54,017 bases of DNA from Xanthobacteraceae bacterium (GTDB lineage: Bacteria; Pseudomonadota; Alphaproteobacteria; Rhizobiales; Xanthobacteraceae): NCBI GenBank assembly GCA_030037895.1, contig JASHPW010000084.1:1-54017 (forward strand), written 5' to 3'. The position numbers and the translations under genes were made by a program. The notes under the pieces are model-generated. The model saw only the letters and a program-made list of their open reading frames with translations. It did not search any database and was not told the DNA's origin. Positions 33,621 to 42,774 of the stretch are shown here, piece by piece; the first letter of the stretch is position 1, and every line of letters starts with the position of its first letter.

Positions 33621-33719
33621 GATCAAATTGCTACACAGACCGATGCCTCGGCAGAATTTGCAAATCAATGCCCATCGATCCGTTACAGCCGGAATTTCCT
33701 TATTGTCGATTTTCGCCGA

Positions 33720-36095
33720 TCACGGCGCCTCAAGGCGGATGCGCTTTTCCGTCACGCGTTCGACCGCGTCGCGACTATAGAGCATCGGCACGTACTCCCC
33801 CTTGGCCCAGAGCGGGGCCAGATCTGCGTAGTGAGGCGATCTCGGATCGCCGGACTGTCCCGGCGCGTTGATCCACACGCTGTTGTCCCATTCGCCGACG
33901 TCGATGATGATGCGTACCGAGGCGCCGAACCACACTCGAAAAGTATCAGGACGGTACATTGCCATCATCGGAGTTGAATCGCCGCCGGCCTTTGGCAAGG
34001 GGCCAACATCGAAGCGAGTTCCATTGGAAGACGTCAGAACCGGCGTAATCGCGTGGCAAAAATAACCAACGTGCAATCCGCCCCACGACCATAATGCCGG
34101 ATCGGCGCCCAACCGCGACACGCCGTCTCGGTACGCGGCAGCCAAGGTCGAAAGCAGAAATTGATCGCGCGCCTTGACGGGATTCGCACCAAAACTCGGC
34201 GGAGGATCTGCAATGACTCGCAAAATGCTGTCCACATCTCCCGGGAGCAGCAGCGATCTTATCTGCGCGTCGGCGACTAAAAGCTTAAGTAATGCCGGCT
34301 TGAGATGATTGCTCCACCACAGTTCGAACAGGCAGCCCGATGCGCTCACCGCCGTTAGCCTGCAATCCCAGGCCCGCAACATCTCGAGTGCACGCGAAGA
34401 ATCGATATCTTGGGCCTTGAGGCCGGACAAAATGAACTTTAACCGCCGGGCCGGGACCGAGAACACGTCGGTTTGCAGCGCAATCGAGTCCGCGATGGAA
34501 TGCCGGGCTTGACCTTCGAGCACCTCGTGGATGCGAACGGCCCGCGAACTTTCCCACCACTCATACCCGATAGGCCGCTGCAAATACGGCCAGTTTCTCG
34601 GGACATTCATCTCGTTGGATGTCGCAAAGAATCCTTCGGATGGATTGCGGACCCATGGCAAATGCTCGGCGTCGATAAAGCCCTTCCATTCAAATCTTCC
34701 GTCGCCCGGAACCGGGAGGAGACCATCCCAATTTTCGCGCACCGGAGCGAAACCTGCCACCACCCACCCGACAGTGCCGCTGCGATCGGCATATACTTGA
34801 TTGACCGCCGGCACGCCCCATTTGCGCATCGCGGCGCGAAATTCGTCGAAATTGCGCGTTCTCATGGAAATGAGACTGGCGCCATAGGCGGTCGTTCCCG
34901 GCTCCGACCAGACCGTCCGAATCGCATAGGCACGACGATTGGCCGGGTCCTCGTAAACTACCGGTCCATGCCGCGTGAACTTAAGGGATAGCGTCTGGTC
35001 GCGCTCACCCTTGACCGGGAAGCTCTCCTCAATGACTTGCATCTCCTCCCAGTCATCCAGGTATTTGTAACGATTCTGGTCGTCTTGCCGGGTTTCATAG
35101 ACATATACGTCCTCTTCATCGTGGCCGAAGAACAGAGTCAATCCAAACGCCGCGTCGCCATTGTGCCCGATCATGATGCCCGGGAAGATCGCTTCGCCGG
35201 TGCCTATCGCGTCAAATCCGGGAGCGGTGAGGTGCACGAGATACCGCAGCGGCGGAGCCGCGTGCGCCCGATGGGGATCGTTTGCAAGGATTGGACGGCC
35301 GGTTCTCGTTCGCTCGCCTGCTATCGTCCAGTTATTGGAGCCATGCGGTTGAAAGTCCTGGTCGAAAATCACCTCGCCGGCCGGCGTTACCTTGGCCCAC
35401 GCCGAAGCCTCGTCCAGTGTTGCCGCAAGCCGTTCCCGGCTGAACATCACGGCCGTTGTCGCCAAACGATAAAGGTCGACGATATCGAGGGGCACCGCGT
35501 CGAGCTCGACGCCGTCAGGCACCTTCGGGACTATCAAGGGGTTGAGATTGCCGCGAAGCAGGTCGGTGTCCGGGTCGCATTTGCTCAGGACGTTCGCCCG
35601 AAGGATCTCAGAAACGGCGTTGCGCATCCAGCCGTGAGTACGCACCCGTACAACATCTTCGGGCTGCCATTTGGCCGGCTTGGTGCCCATTTCGATGAAT
35701 TCCAGAGAAAGTCGATCGGGCTCACGTTCAACTAAGTCGATGTACGCGTTGATGCCCTGTACGAACGACGTGCAAATGTCCCTGGCATCAGGCCCGTAGG
35801 CGGACCATTCCGCATCCATGTTGCCGCGATACAGAAAGAGCCTAGCGGCCCGATCCTGCGCCAGATATCCGGCGCCGAAATCCCCTGCCAGCAACCCCAA
35901 CCCGCGTTTTCGCGCAAGATCGATTTGCCATAGACGGTCGCGGGCGGCATTAAATCCTTGCGCGAAAAACAGGTCCGCGAGGTTCTCCGCTCGGATATGT
36001 GGAATGCCCCACCTGTCGAGCAATATCTCAACCGGCGCGCGGAGACCGGGAATGGACAATCGTTCGTCAACCGGGCTATTCGGAGTCGCGCTCAT
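33720..36095 (-). CDS. penicillin acylase family amidase (Ntn-hydrolase)
   Basis: Protein of 791 residues with two chain regions: an N-terminal part (VEILLDRWGIPHIRAENLADLFFAQGFNAARDRLWQIDLARKRG) and the beta-chain starting at Ser253 in HGSNNWTIAG, the autocatalytic nucleophile. FEWKGFIDAEHLPWVRNPSEGFFATSNE and GGDSTPMMAMYRPDTFRVWFGASVRIIIDVGE fit the family. Members hydrolyse amide bonds of acylated amines, lactones or beta-lactams. Unlike many, it has no N-terminal signal peptide, which suggests a cytoplasmic location. The substrate is unknown; it neighbours a BKACE enzyme and a dehydrogenase. Confidence 0.88.
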   Translation of the reverse strand: MSATPNSPVDERLSIPGLRAPVEILLDRWGIPHIRAENLADLFFAQGFNAARDRLWQIDLARKRGLGLLAGDFGAGYLAQDRAARLFLYRGNMDAEWSAYGPDARDICTSFVQGINAYIDLVEREPDRLSLEFIEMGTKPAKWQPEDVVRVRTHGWMRNAVSEILRANVLSKCDPDTDLLRGNLNPLIVPKVPDGVELDAVPLDIVDLYRLATTAVMFSRERLAATLDEASAWAKVTPAGEVIFDQDFQPHGSNNWTIAGERTRTGRPILANDPHRAHAAPPLRYLVHLTAPGFDAIGTGEAIFPGIMIGHNGDAAFGLTLFFGHDEEDVYVYETRQDDQNRYKYLDDWEEMQVIEESFPVKGERDQTLSLKFTRHGPVVYEDPANRRAYAIRTVWSEPGTTAYGASLISMRTRNFDEFRAAMRKWGVPAVNQVYADRSGTVGWVVAGFAPVRENWDGLLPVPGDGRFEWKGFIDAEHLPWVRNPSEGFFATSNEMNVPRNWPYLQRPIGYEWWESSRAVRIHEVLEGQARHSIADSIALQTDVFSVPARRLKFILSGLKAQDIDSSRALEMLRAWDCRLTAVSASGCLFELWWSNHLKPALLKLLVADAQIRSLLLPGDVDSILRVIADPPPSFGANPVKARDQFLLSTLAAAYRDGVSRLGADPALWSWGGLHVGYFCHAITPVLTSSNGTRFDVGPLPKAGGDSTPMMAMYRPDTFRVWFGASVRIIIDVGEWDNSVWINAPGQSGDPRSPHYADLAPLWAKGEYVPMLYSRDAVERVTEKRIRLEAP

Positions 36096-36156
36096 AGGCT
36101 CACCATGGTTTTCAGCAATTGATTCTGCGCCGCTCGCATGCAGGCAAATTCCCCGG

Positions 36157-36504
36157 TCAAACGCCGCCGGCCGCGCGCAGAAACGCGGTCAAGGATCGCC
36201 TCACGTCGTGCGCATCCAGATTCTCCACGACGAAGACCAGCCTCGACGCCCGGTCCTCGTCAGGCCATGTATCGAGATGAACCGGCGGGTGTATGACGTG
36301 CTGGACGCCGTGCAACACTACCGGACCACTCGCATCGGCGACATTGAGCAGTCCCGCGACGCGAAGCACCTGCGCACCGTGGCGGTGCAGTAGGCATGTC
36401 AGCCAAATACCGAATGCGCTCCAATCGACCGCATTCTCGATGCGGAGCGAGAAGGTTTGTATCCCGGCGCAGCTTGAATCGCCGTCAAGACCATTTCGGT
36501 CAAC
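36157..36504 (-). pseudogene. truncated CobW/GTPase C-terminal domain
   Basis: A frame of about 110 codons that runs from the end of the BKACE gene to a TGA at 36157. It reads as the CobW C-terminal domain: FSLRIENAVDWSAFGIWLTCLLHRHGAQVLRVAGLLNVADASGPVVLHGVQHVIHPPVHL and SRLVFVVENLDAHDVRRSLTAFL. No N-terminal GTPase domain (Walker A, CxCC metal motif) is present upstream; that DNA is the BKACE gene in another frame. No start codon with a ribosome-binding site is obvious, so I treat it as a remnant. It could still be expressed by reinitiation after the BKACE stop, which lies just upstream. Confidence 0.7.
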
Positions 36505-36508
36505 CCAA

Positions 36509-37438
36509 TCAGAACTTCACGTTGGCGGCGCCCTTCAATCCGAGGGTCGCGCGCGCCTCGGCGGGCGTAGCGATCTCGTAGCCGAGTTCTTCGACGATGC
36601 GGCGGATCTTGGCGACCTGCTCGGCATTGCTGGCGGCGAGCTTGCCCGGGCCGATGTAGAGCGAATCCTCAAGCCCGACGCGCACATTGCCACCCATCAT
36701 CGCCGCCGTGGTGCAGAAATTCATCTGATGACGACCGCCGGCAAGCACCGACCACAGATATTGATCGCCGAACAGCCGGTCGGCGGTGCGCTTCATGAAC
36801 AGGAGATTTTCGAGGTCGGCGCCGATACCGCCGAGAATGCCGAAGATGAGCTGCAGGAACACCGGCGGCTTGAACAGGCCGCGATCGATGCAATGGGCGA
36901 GATTGTAAAGGTGGCCGGTGTCGTAGCACTCGTGCTCGAATTTGACGCCGTGGCCCTCGCCGAGCGCCTTGTAGATCCTTTCGATGTCGCGAAACGTGTT
37001 GGGGAAGATGTAGGCGTCGGAATTGAGCAGGTAAGCCTCCTCCCAGTCGTATTTCCAGGTCTTGTAGCGCCGCGCCATGGGATAGAGCGCGAAGTTCATC
37101 GATCCCATGTTGAGCGAGCACATTTCCGGCGAAAGCTGCAGTGCCGCCGTGATGCGCTGGTCGACCGTCATGGTCACGGCGCCGCCGGTGGTGATGTTGA
37201 CGACGGCGTCGCACGCCTGCTTGATGCGCGGCAAGAACCGCATGAAGATATTCGGGTCCGGCGAAGGGCGCCCGTCCCGGGGATCGCGCGCGTGCAAATG
37301 CAGGATGGCCGCGCCGGCTTTGGCGGCATCGACGGCTTGGGTGGCGATCTGATCGGGCGTGACCGGCAGCGCGTCCGACATGGTGGGGGTGTGGATCGAG
37401 CCGGTGATCGCGCAGCTGATGATGACCTTGTTCGCCAT
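36509..37438 (-). CDS. BKACE family enzyme (3-keto-5-aminohexanoate cleavage protein)
   Basis: Protein of 309 residues in the beta-keto acid cleavage enzyme family (formerly DUF849). It binds zinc and cleaves a beta-keto acid with acetyl-CoA, giving acetoacetate and a CoA ester. VIISCAITGSIHTPTMSDALPVTPDQIA, HLHARDPRDGRPSPD (zinc-ligand His), VVNITTGGA and RVGLEDSLYIGPGKLAASNAEQV are the family motifs. It lies divergent from a XRE-cupin regulator. The substrate among the many BKACE types cannot be told. Confidence 0.9.
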   Translation of the reverse strand: MANKVIISCAITGSIHTPTMSDALPVTPDQIATQAVDAAKAGAAILHLHARDPRDGRPSPDPNIFMRFLPRIKQACDAVVNITTGGAVTMTVDQRITAALQLSPEMCSLNMGSMNFALYPMARRYKTWKYDWEEAYLLNSDAYIFPNTFRDIERIYKALGEGHGVKFEHECYDTGHLYNLAHCIDRGLFKPPVFLQLIFGILGGIGADLENLLFMKRTADRLFGDQYLWSVLAGGRHQMNFCTTAAMMGGNVRVGLEDSLYIGPGKLAASNAEQVAKIRRIVEELGYEIATPAEARATLGLKGAANVKF

Positions 37439-37718
37439 GCTCCTTTGTTCCTCTTCCCGGTTACCGGCGTTCGGCCCGACCCCGACGATGCCGCATTGCC
37501 AAACGCTCCAGGATCAATAACGCTCGGCGGTTTGAGGGTGGGCTCGGAAGCGGGTTGCTGTCAACTCTGACGCATCATTTTTTCTTTACAGGAAAAGATG
37601 GAATCTGGGTTTTTGCCGGACCTGACCGCTGCAACCGGCTTAGCATCCACGACCGCGATCCTCCCCGTGAACGGATATCCAGGGATAGTCCGACTACAAC
37701 TGCAAAAGGGCTACCAAA
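37439..37718. promoter_or_regulatory. divergent intergenic region (BKACE and XRE-cupin regulator)
   Basis: About 280 bases between divergent genes, with AT-rich stretches around 37575-37620. It presumably holds both promoters and an operator of the XRE-cupin regulator. I do not see a clear palindrome to name as the operator. Confidence 0.45.
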
Positions 37719-38423
37719 ATGGCACCGCGAATCCAATCGAAACAGCGACGCACCGTAGCGCCCAGGACTGAGAAGCACGTGCGACTGGAGCACGAGTCAG
37801 AGTCGGATAGCGGTCTTCGAACTGTGTCTGGTGCTCCAAGCGAACTCTCTTCCCGTCCGCTCGAGGCCAGCATTGGATTCGAGGTGCGGCGGCTGCGCAA
37901 ATCAATCGACCTGACCGTCGCCGAACTCGGAGCGGCCGCCGGGATTTCGGCCGGGATGCTATCTAAAATCGAGAACGGCAGCATCTCGCCGTCGCTGGGG
38001 ACGCTGGACGCTCTGGCCCACGCACTCAACGTGCCCATCAGCCGGTTGTTTGCCGAGACCGAGGACCAGCGAAACTGCTCGTTTGTGAAGGCCGGCGCCG
38101 GCGTCCGCATCGAGCGCCGCGGTACCAAAGCCGGGCACCTTTACGATCTCTTGGGCCACTCGCTCGGTGGTACAATCGGTGTCGAGCCTTATCTGATCAC
38201 GCTGGCCGATGACGCTCTGCCCTACCCTTATTTTCGCCATGCCGGCATCGAGTTCATCTACATGCTGTCGGGCAAGGTCCGATACCGCCACGGCGACCGC
38301 ACATACCTGATGGAGTCGGGCGATGCGTTATTCTACGACGCCATGGCGCGGCACGGTCCGGAGGATCTCATCGATATGCCTGCACAGTATCTCTCCGTCG
38401 TCATCTATTCGCGCGAACGTTAG
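37719..38423 (+). CDS. XRE-family regulator with cupin domain
   Basis: Protein of 234 residues. The first 50 residues are basic and low in complexity. A XRE helix-turn-helix follows (about 51-110, RLRKSIDLTVAELGAAAGISAGMLSKIENGSISPSLGTLDALAHALNVP). The C-terminal half is a cupin (about 140-232, with GIEFIYMLSGKVRYRHGDRTYLMESGDALFYDAMARHGPEDL), which may bind a small effector. This family regulates amine or organic acid catabolism in other bacteria. Divergent from the BKACE gene, so it probably controls it. Spacing and strand make local regulation more likely than distant. Confidence 0.88.
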   Translation: MAPRIQSKQRRTVAPRTEKHVRLEHESESDSGLRTVSGAPSELSSRPLEASIGFEVRRLRKSIDLTVAELGAAAGISAGMLSKIENGSISPSLGTLDALAHALNVPISRLFAETEDQRNCSFVKAGAGVRIERRGTKAGHLYDLLGHSLGGTIGVEPYLITLADDALPYPYFRHAGIEFIYMLSGKVRYRHGDRTYLMESGDALFYDAMARHGPEDLIDMPAQYLSVVIYSRER

Positions 38424-38508
38424 CGGCAATAGCCCGCGCACGATCCGATCTCCGGGCCAAACGAATCAGAATTGCATTGTCAGTGCGGAAAATTAATGAG
38501 TTCCAACC

Positions 38509-39525
38509 CTAGGCTTCCTCGCCGCCCTCATCGAGGAATGCCTGCACCGCCGTGAACAGATCGAAGCGGTTTGTCTCCATCATGACGCTGTGCGTGCCTT
38601 GGCCGAGTTCGACCAGGCGCTTGCCGGGCGAGTTCTTGAGCAGCGGAAATAACGTGCGCGCCATAAGCGGCGGCACGTCGTTGTCCCAGGCCGCCGTTAC
38701 CAGCAAGGTCGGCGCCGTGATCTTGGCCGGATCGTAATAGGCTTTGCCGGCCCCGGCCCACCAATATTCGGCGCAGTCCTGCATCACGCCGTTCGGCGCA
38801 CGGAGGACCGGCGGAGTCATCCTGGCGCCGTCGGGATCGCTGGCGAAGGTCGCCTCGGCCCAGGCGTCGAAAACGCCGGCCGGGATCAGCGTCGCTTTCT
38901 TGTCTTCGGGCACGCCGCCGTACCAGCGTTCGCGCGCCTCTTCGCGGGTGACCGTCCGATAGCATGGCAGCCTCCGGCCCGGCTCCGCCACGGCCAGCCG
39001 TCCGGTCATCCCGATCCAAATCGGCGCATAAAGCACCAGCCGCTCGACCTTGTCCGGGTCCTGGACGGCGTAAGCCGGGCAGGAAAACGTGCCCCACGAC
39101 CAGCCGATCAGGACGAGCCGCGCGACGTTCCGCCGCCGGAGAATGAAATCCACGGCGGCGGAAATGTCCCTGACCGCGGTTTCGGTGCGCACGATCGGCG
39201 GATTGGCCGCGGGCGGTTCGGCCATTTCCTTCGGTCGGGTGGATTTGCCGTAGCCGCGCAGGTCGAGCAGATAGACGTCGTAGCCGCGCGCGGCGATGAT
39301 ATCCATCCACGACAGGCCGTCGAGCGGAAGGTCGAACGTGGTGTGCGCCGGATAGGTCGCGCCGTGGACGAACAGCACCGTGCGCGCGGGCCGGAAGGAG
39401 CGCATCTCGGCGGGCCGCTTGTTGCGCACATAGATATCGATGCCGGGGTCGAGCGCCGGCACCATCATCTCTTCGACGGTCAGTTTTGCGGGTTGCGCGC
39501 CCGCACTCTGCGCGGCGGCGGCCAT
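38509..39525 (-). CDS. alpha/beta-fold hydrolase
   Basis: Protein of 338 residues. VLFVHGATYPAHTTFDLPLDG is the oxyanion region, Ser143 in LIGWSWGTF the nucleophile, AAWDNDVPPLMAR carries a candidate acid and LGQGTHSVMMETNRFDLF the His. It has no clear signal peptide. It lies downstream of the regulator on the opposite strand. The substrate is unknown; it could hydrolyse an ester or lactone in the same catabolic region. Confidence 0.88.
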   Translation of the reverse strand: MAAAAQSAGAQPAKLTVEEMMVPALDPGIDIYVRNKRPAEMRSFRPARTVLFVHGATYPAHTTFDLPLDGLSWMDIIAARGYDVYLLDLRGYGKSTRPKEMAEPPAANPPIVRTETAVRDISAAVDFILRRRNVARLVLIGWSWGTFSCPAYAVQDPDKVERLVLYAPIWIGMTGRLAVAEPGRRLPCYRTVTREEARERWYGGVPEDKKATLIPAGVFDAWAEATFASDPDGARMTPPVLRAPNGVMQDCAEYWWAGAGKAYYDPAKITAPTLLVTAAWDNDVPPLMARTLFPLLKNSPGKRLVELGQGTHSVMMETNRFDLFTAVQAFLDEGGEEA

Positions 39526-39595
39526 GTCATCCCTTTCGCCACATCGATAATTTATCCTCTCCCCACGCGGCGAAAATGCAATTTGAGTGCGGCAA

Positions 39596-40597
39596 TCACA
39601 GCATCGACGGCAGCACCCGGTCCGGCGGGCGATGGCCGTCCATGAAGGTCTTGATGTTGACGATCACCTTCTCACCCATATCGACGCGGCCCTCGAGCGT
39701 CGCTGAACCGAGATGCGGCAGCAGCACGACCTTGTTGGCGCGCGCGAGCTTGACGAGCTTCGGGTTCACCGCCGGCTCGTGTTCGAACACGTCGAGGCCG
39801 GCGCCGGCGATCTCGCCCGCCTCGATCAGGCGCGCCAGCGCATTCTCGTCGATCACCTCGCCGCGCGCGGTGTTGACGACATAGGCCGCGGGACGGATGA
39901 GCTTCAGCCGGCGGGCCGAGAGCAAATGATAGGTCGCTGGCGTGTGCGGGCAATTGATCGAAATGATGTCCATGCGCACCAGCATCTGGTCGAGGCTTTC
40001 CCAGTAGGTCGCGTGCAACTCCTCCTCGATGCGCGGCGCCACGCGGCGGCGATTGTGGTAATGGATTTGCAGCCCGAAAGCTTTGGCGCGGCGGGCGACC
40101 GCCTGACCGATGCGGCCCATGCCGAGGATGCCGAGCCGCTTGCCCCAGATGCGATGGCCGAGCATCCAGGTCGGACTCCAGCCGGTCCAATCGCGCTCGC
40201 CGGTGAGCACCTGGGCGCCTTCGGCCAACCGTCGCGGCACCGCGAGGATCAGCGCCATAGTCATGTCGGCGGTGTCCTCGGTGAGCACGCCGGGCGTGTT
40301 GGTTACGGTGATGCCGCGCTGCACGGCGGTCGCCACGTCGATATTGTCGACGCCGTTGCCGAAATTGGCGATCAGCTTCAATCGTTCGCCCGAATGGCTG
40401 AGCACCGACCGGTCGATATTGTCGGTCACGGTCGGCACCAGGACATCGGCGAGCTTGACCGCCTCGGCGAGCTCGCCTTGGCTCATGGGCTTGTCGTCGA
40501 GATTGAGGCGCGCATCGAACAATTCGCGCATGCGCGTTTCGACGCTGTCCGGCAGCTTGCGGGTGACCACGACCAGCGGCTTTTTGCCGGACGCCAT
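39596..40597 (-). CDS. D-2-hydroxyacid dehydrogenase (glyoxylate/hydroxypyruvate reductase-like)
   Basis: Protein of 333 residues with a catalytic and NAD(P)-binding domain: LIANFGNGVDNIDVATA, LGILGMGRIGQAVARRAKAFG (Rossmann fold), and the catalytic triad residues in VNTARGEVID (Arg), LDVFEHEP (Glu) and LLPHLGSAT (His). GyaR/GhrB-type enzymes reduce glyoxylate or hydroxypyruvate. The ATG at 40597 follows GAGGGCAGGG; the frame stays open upstream of it. A role together with the serine-glyoxylate aminotransferase is possible, but they are 17 kb apart. Confidence 0.9.
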   Translation of the reverse strand: MASGKKPLVVVTRKLPDSVETRMRELFDARLNLDDKPMSQGELAEAVKLADVLVPTVTDNIDRSVLSHSGERLKLIANFGNGVDNIDVATAVQRGITVTNTPGVLTEDTADMTMALILAVPRRLAEGAQVLTGERDWTGWSPTWMLGHRIWGKRLGILGMGRIGQAVARRAKAFGLQIHYHNRRRVAPRIEEELHATYWESLDQMLVRMDIISINCPHTPATYHLLSARRLKLIRPAAYVVNTARGEVIDENALARLIEAGEIAGAGLDVFEHEPAVNPKLVKLARANKVVLLPHLGSATLEGRVDMGEKVIVNIKTFMDGHRPPDRVLPSML

Positions 40598-40828
40598 GCC
40601 CTGCCCTCTTGCGCCTGAAATCGGCCGGCGGCGTCGGCCCCTTTGCCGCATCCGTCCATTCAGGTCTCGTTAACCGCCCTCGCCGACACTGATCCCGGGA
40701 GGCGGCATATCCTTTCTCTCTATCAGATGGCTGCGCTCACACAAGGCGCGCCGGCTCCCCGACGCGATCGCGCTTCGCCGAGGGGTTCGTCAGGGCATGG
40801 CGCCATGGCATGGCGAAGTGACAAGTCG

Positions 40829-41350
40829 ATGATTGCCAGGGCCCGGGCCCAGGCCACAATCGCGGCGCTCTTCGCGCTGATGCTTGGCGCCGCCGCAGCG
40901 CAGGCTGGCAATGATGCCGGGGCCAGCGGTTTGCCGATTCCGCGGTTCGTCAGCCTCAAGGCCGACCGGGTCAACGTGCGGCGCGGGCCGGACAAGGATC
41001 ACGACGTCGCCTGGATCTATACCCACGGCGGCTGGCCGGTCGAAATCACCGCCGAGTTCGAGAATTGGCGACGCATCCGCGACTCCGACGGATCGGAGGG
41101 TTGGGTCTATCACTCGCTGCTGTCGGGGAAGCGCACCGCGGCGGTGCAACTGAAATCAAAGACCGATCTCGCCCCCGTGCATGCCAGGCCCGATGCCCAG
41201 AGCGCGGTGACCGCACGATTGGAGCAAGGGGTGGTCGGAACGGTCAAGCGCTGCACCGGAACCTGGTGCCGCCTCGCCGGCGACGGGTTCGACGGCTGGA
41301 TCGAGCAGGACAAGCTCTGGGGCGTCTATCCGGGCGAGAAGATCGAGTGA
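40829..41350 (+). CDS. secreted SH3-domain protein
   Basis: Protein of 173 residues. The N-terminus (MIARARAQATIAALFALMLGAAAAQAG) is a Sec signal peptide; two SH3 (SH3b-type) repeats follow (VSLKADRVNVRRGPDKDHDVAWIYTHGGWPVEITAEFENWRRIRDSDGSEGWVYHSLLSG and APVHARPDAQSAVTARLEQGVVGTVKRCTGTWCRLAGDGFDGWIEQDKLWGVYPGE). It is probably periplasmic and binds cell-wall material. It precedes irr (opposite strand) with a repeat in between, an arrangement seen in Bradyrhizobium-like genomes. The start at 40829 is preferred to an ATG at 40805. Confidence 0.85.
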   Translation: MIARARAQATIAALFALMLGAAAAQAGNDAGASGLPIPRFVSLKADRVNVRRGPDKDHDVAWIYTHGGWPVEITAEFENWRRIRDSDGSEGWVYHSLLSGKRTAAVQLKSKTDLAPVHARPDAQSAVTARLEQGVVGTVKRCTGTWCRLAGDGFDGWIEQDKLWGVYPGEKIE

Positions 41351-41353
41351 TCC

Positions 41354-41492
41354 GTCATTCCGGGGGCGACGCGAAACGCCGGCCCGGAACCCATAACCCC
41401 GATTATGAGCAGCCGGCGCGCCCGCGCCGGTTCTGCAATTTCTGTGGTTATGGATTCCGGCTCGCGTGCGCTCCGCGCTCGACCGGAATGAC
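41354..41492. repeat. palindromic intergenic repeat, copy 3
   Basis: About 140 bases between the SH3 protein and irr genes, running from GTCATTCCGGGGG to GACCGGAATGAC, with the internal pair GGAACCCATAA / TTATGGATTCC. Same family as 5635-5750 and 6817-6920. It lies between convergent genes and may serve as a terminator for both. Confidence 0.8.
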
Positions 41493-41498
41493 GCTGTC

Positions 41499-42002
41499 CT
41501 ATCGCTTGCGCCGCAGTCGCACCACCACGTCGATGCGGGCAATCTCGTAGCCCTCGGGCGGGATCGGCGCCCTGCCGACGACCACGTCGGAGGAGGGAAT
41601 ATCCATGAGATCGTTCTGGTCTTCGATGAAGAAGTGGTAGTGTTCGGAATTGTTGGTGTCGAAGTAGGTCTTCGAGCCATCGATGGCGACCTGACGCAAC
41701 AGGCCGACATCGGTGAACTGGTGCAGCGTGTTGTAGACCGTGGCGAGCGACACCGGCACCTTGGCGCGGGTCGCTTCCTCGTAGAGCATTTCCGCGGTCA
41801 GATGCCGGTCGCCTTTGGCGAAGAGAATCCAACCGAGCGCCATGCGCTGGCGCGTGGGGCGAAGCCCGACCTCGCGCAGCTTCGCCTTGACGTCGTGCCA
41901 CGGACAGCCGGTGAGATTGGCGCGGCCGGGCGGCGTGTGCGGCTGAGTGGCCGGTGCGGCCAGTCCGGCGGCGCCGGAAACGATAGGACGCGACTGGGTC
42001 AT
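41499..42002 (-). CDS. irr: iron response regulator Irr (Fur family)
   Basis: Protein of 167 residues of the Fur family. The N-terminus has a heme regulatory motif GCPWH (Cys33) as in Bradyrhizobium Irr, where heme binding triggers degradation. KLREVGLRPTRQRMALGWILF is the DNA-binding part, and SEHYHFFIEDQNDLMDIP includes the second heme-binding histidines. Irr represses or activates iron and heme genes when heme is scarce, so it probably connects to the hemC operon in this window. Start at ATG 42002; an ATG-like start upstream (42047) is a TTG. Confidence 0.93.
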   Translation of the reverse strand: MTQSRPIVSGAAGLAAPATQPHTPPGRANLTGCPWHDVKAKLREVGLRPTRQRMALGWILFAKGDRHLTAEMLYEEATRAKVPVSLATVYNTLHQFTDVGLLRQVAIDGSKTYFDTNNSEHYHFFIEDQNDLMDIPSSDVVVGRAPIPPEGYEIARIDVVVRLRRKR

Positions 42003-42207
42003 GACGACACCTGGAGCCCCTGCCAGGTCCGGCAAGGATCGTTGCAATTGAAATCATTATACGCCGGCCGGCGCCTGCTGCAACCCCCACGGCGATAGGC
42101 CGCGGGAGCGTTCCGACCACGGCGCCGCGGCGCGGGCTGCGGCTTTGCCGCCAAATTCCCATGTGTTAGGGAATCACGCGACAGCCGGCCGCGGCGGAGA
42201 CGGAGGA

Positions 42208-42735
42208 ATGCAGGAACGCCGTTCCAATTTCGAATACGAGGACCTGCTTGCCTGCGGGCGGGGCGAGCTTTTCGCCGAAGGCCCGCAATTGCCGCTGCCG
42301 CCCATGCTCATGTTCGACCGCATTTCCGAAATCGCGGAAGTGGGCGGCGAATACGGCAAGGGGCTGGTGCGCGCGGTGCTCGATCTCAAGCCCGATCTTT
42401 GGTTTTTCCCCTGCCATTTCAAGGGCGACCCGGTGATGCCGGGCTGCCTCGGCCTCGATGCGTTGTGGCAGTTGCTCGGCTTCTTCCTCGGCTGGCTCGG
42501 CTCCGCCGGCAAGGGGCGCGCGCTCGGCATGGGCGAGATCAAGTTGTCCGGGCAGGTGCTGCCGACCATGAAGAAGGTCGTGTACGGCATCGACGTCAAG
42601 CGCGTGATGCGCTCGAAGCTCGTGCTCGGCATCGCCGATGGCTGGCTCTCGGCCGACGGTTCGGTGATCTATCGCGCGCTCGATCTCAAGGTCGGTCTGT
42701 TCCGCAACGCAGAGCCGCTGGCGAACGGAGCCTGA
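42208..42735 (+). CDS. fabA: 3-hydroxydecanoyl-ACP dehydratase/isomerase FabA
   Basis: Dehydrates 3-hydroxydecanoyl-ACP and isomerises trans-2 to cis-3 decenoyl-ACP, the branch point for unsaturated fatty acids. 175 residues with catalytic His70 in [14 protein letters not shown] and Asp84 in GLDALWQ, matching E. coli numbering. A GGAGGA site precedes the ATG at 42208. First gene of the fabA-fabB-fabI operon, divergent from irr, with which it shares about 200 bases of promoter region. Confidence 0.96.
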   Translation: MQERRSNFEYEDLLACGRGELFAEGPQLPLPPMLMFDRISEIAEVGGEYGKGLVRAVLDLKPDLWFFPCHFKGDPVMPGCLGLDALWQLLGFFLGWLGSAGKGRALGMGEIKLSGQVLPTMKKVVYGIDVKRVMRSKLVLGIADGWLSADGSVIYRALDLKVGLFRNAEPLANGA

Positions 42736-42774
42736 CTCCCGCAGACTCGGCGGAGTAAGGCGGAAGAGGCGAAG

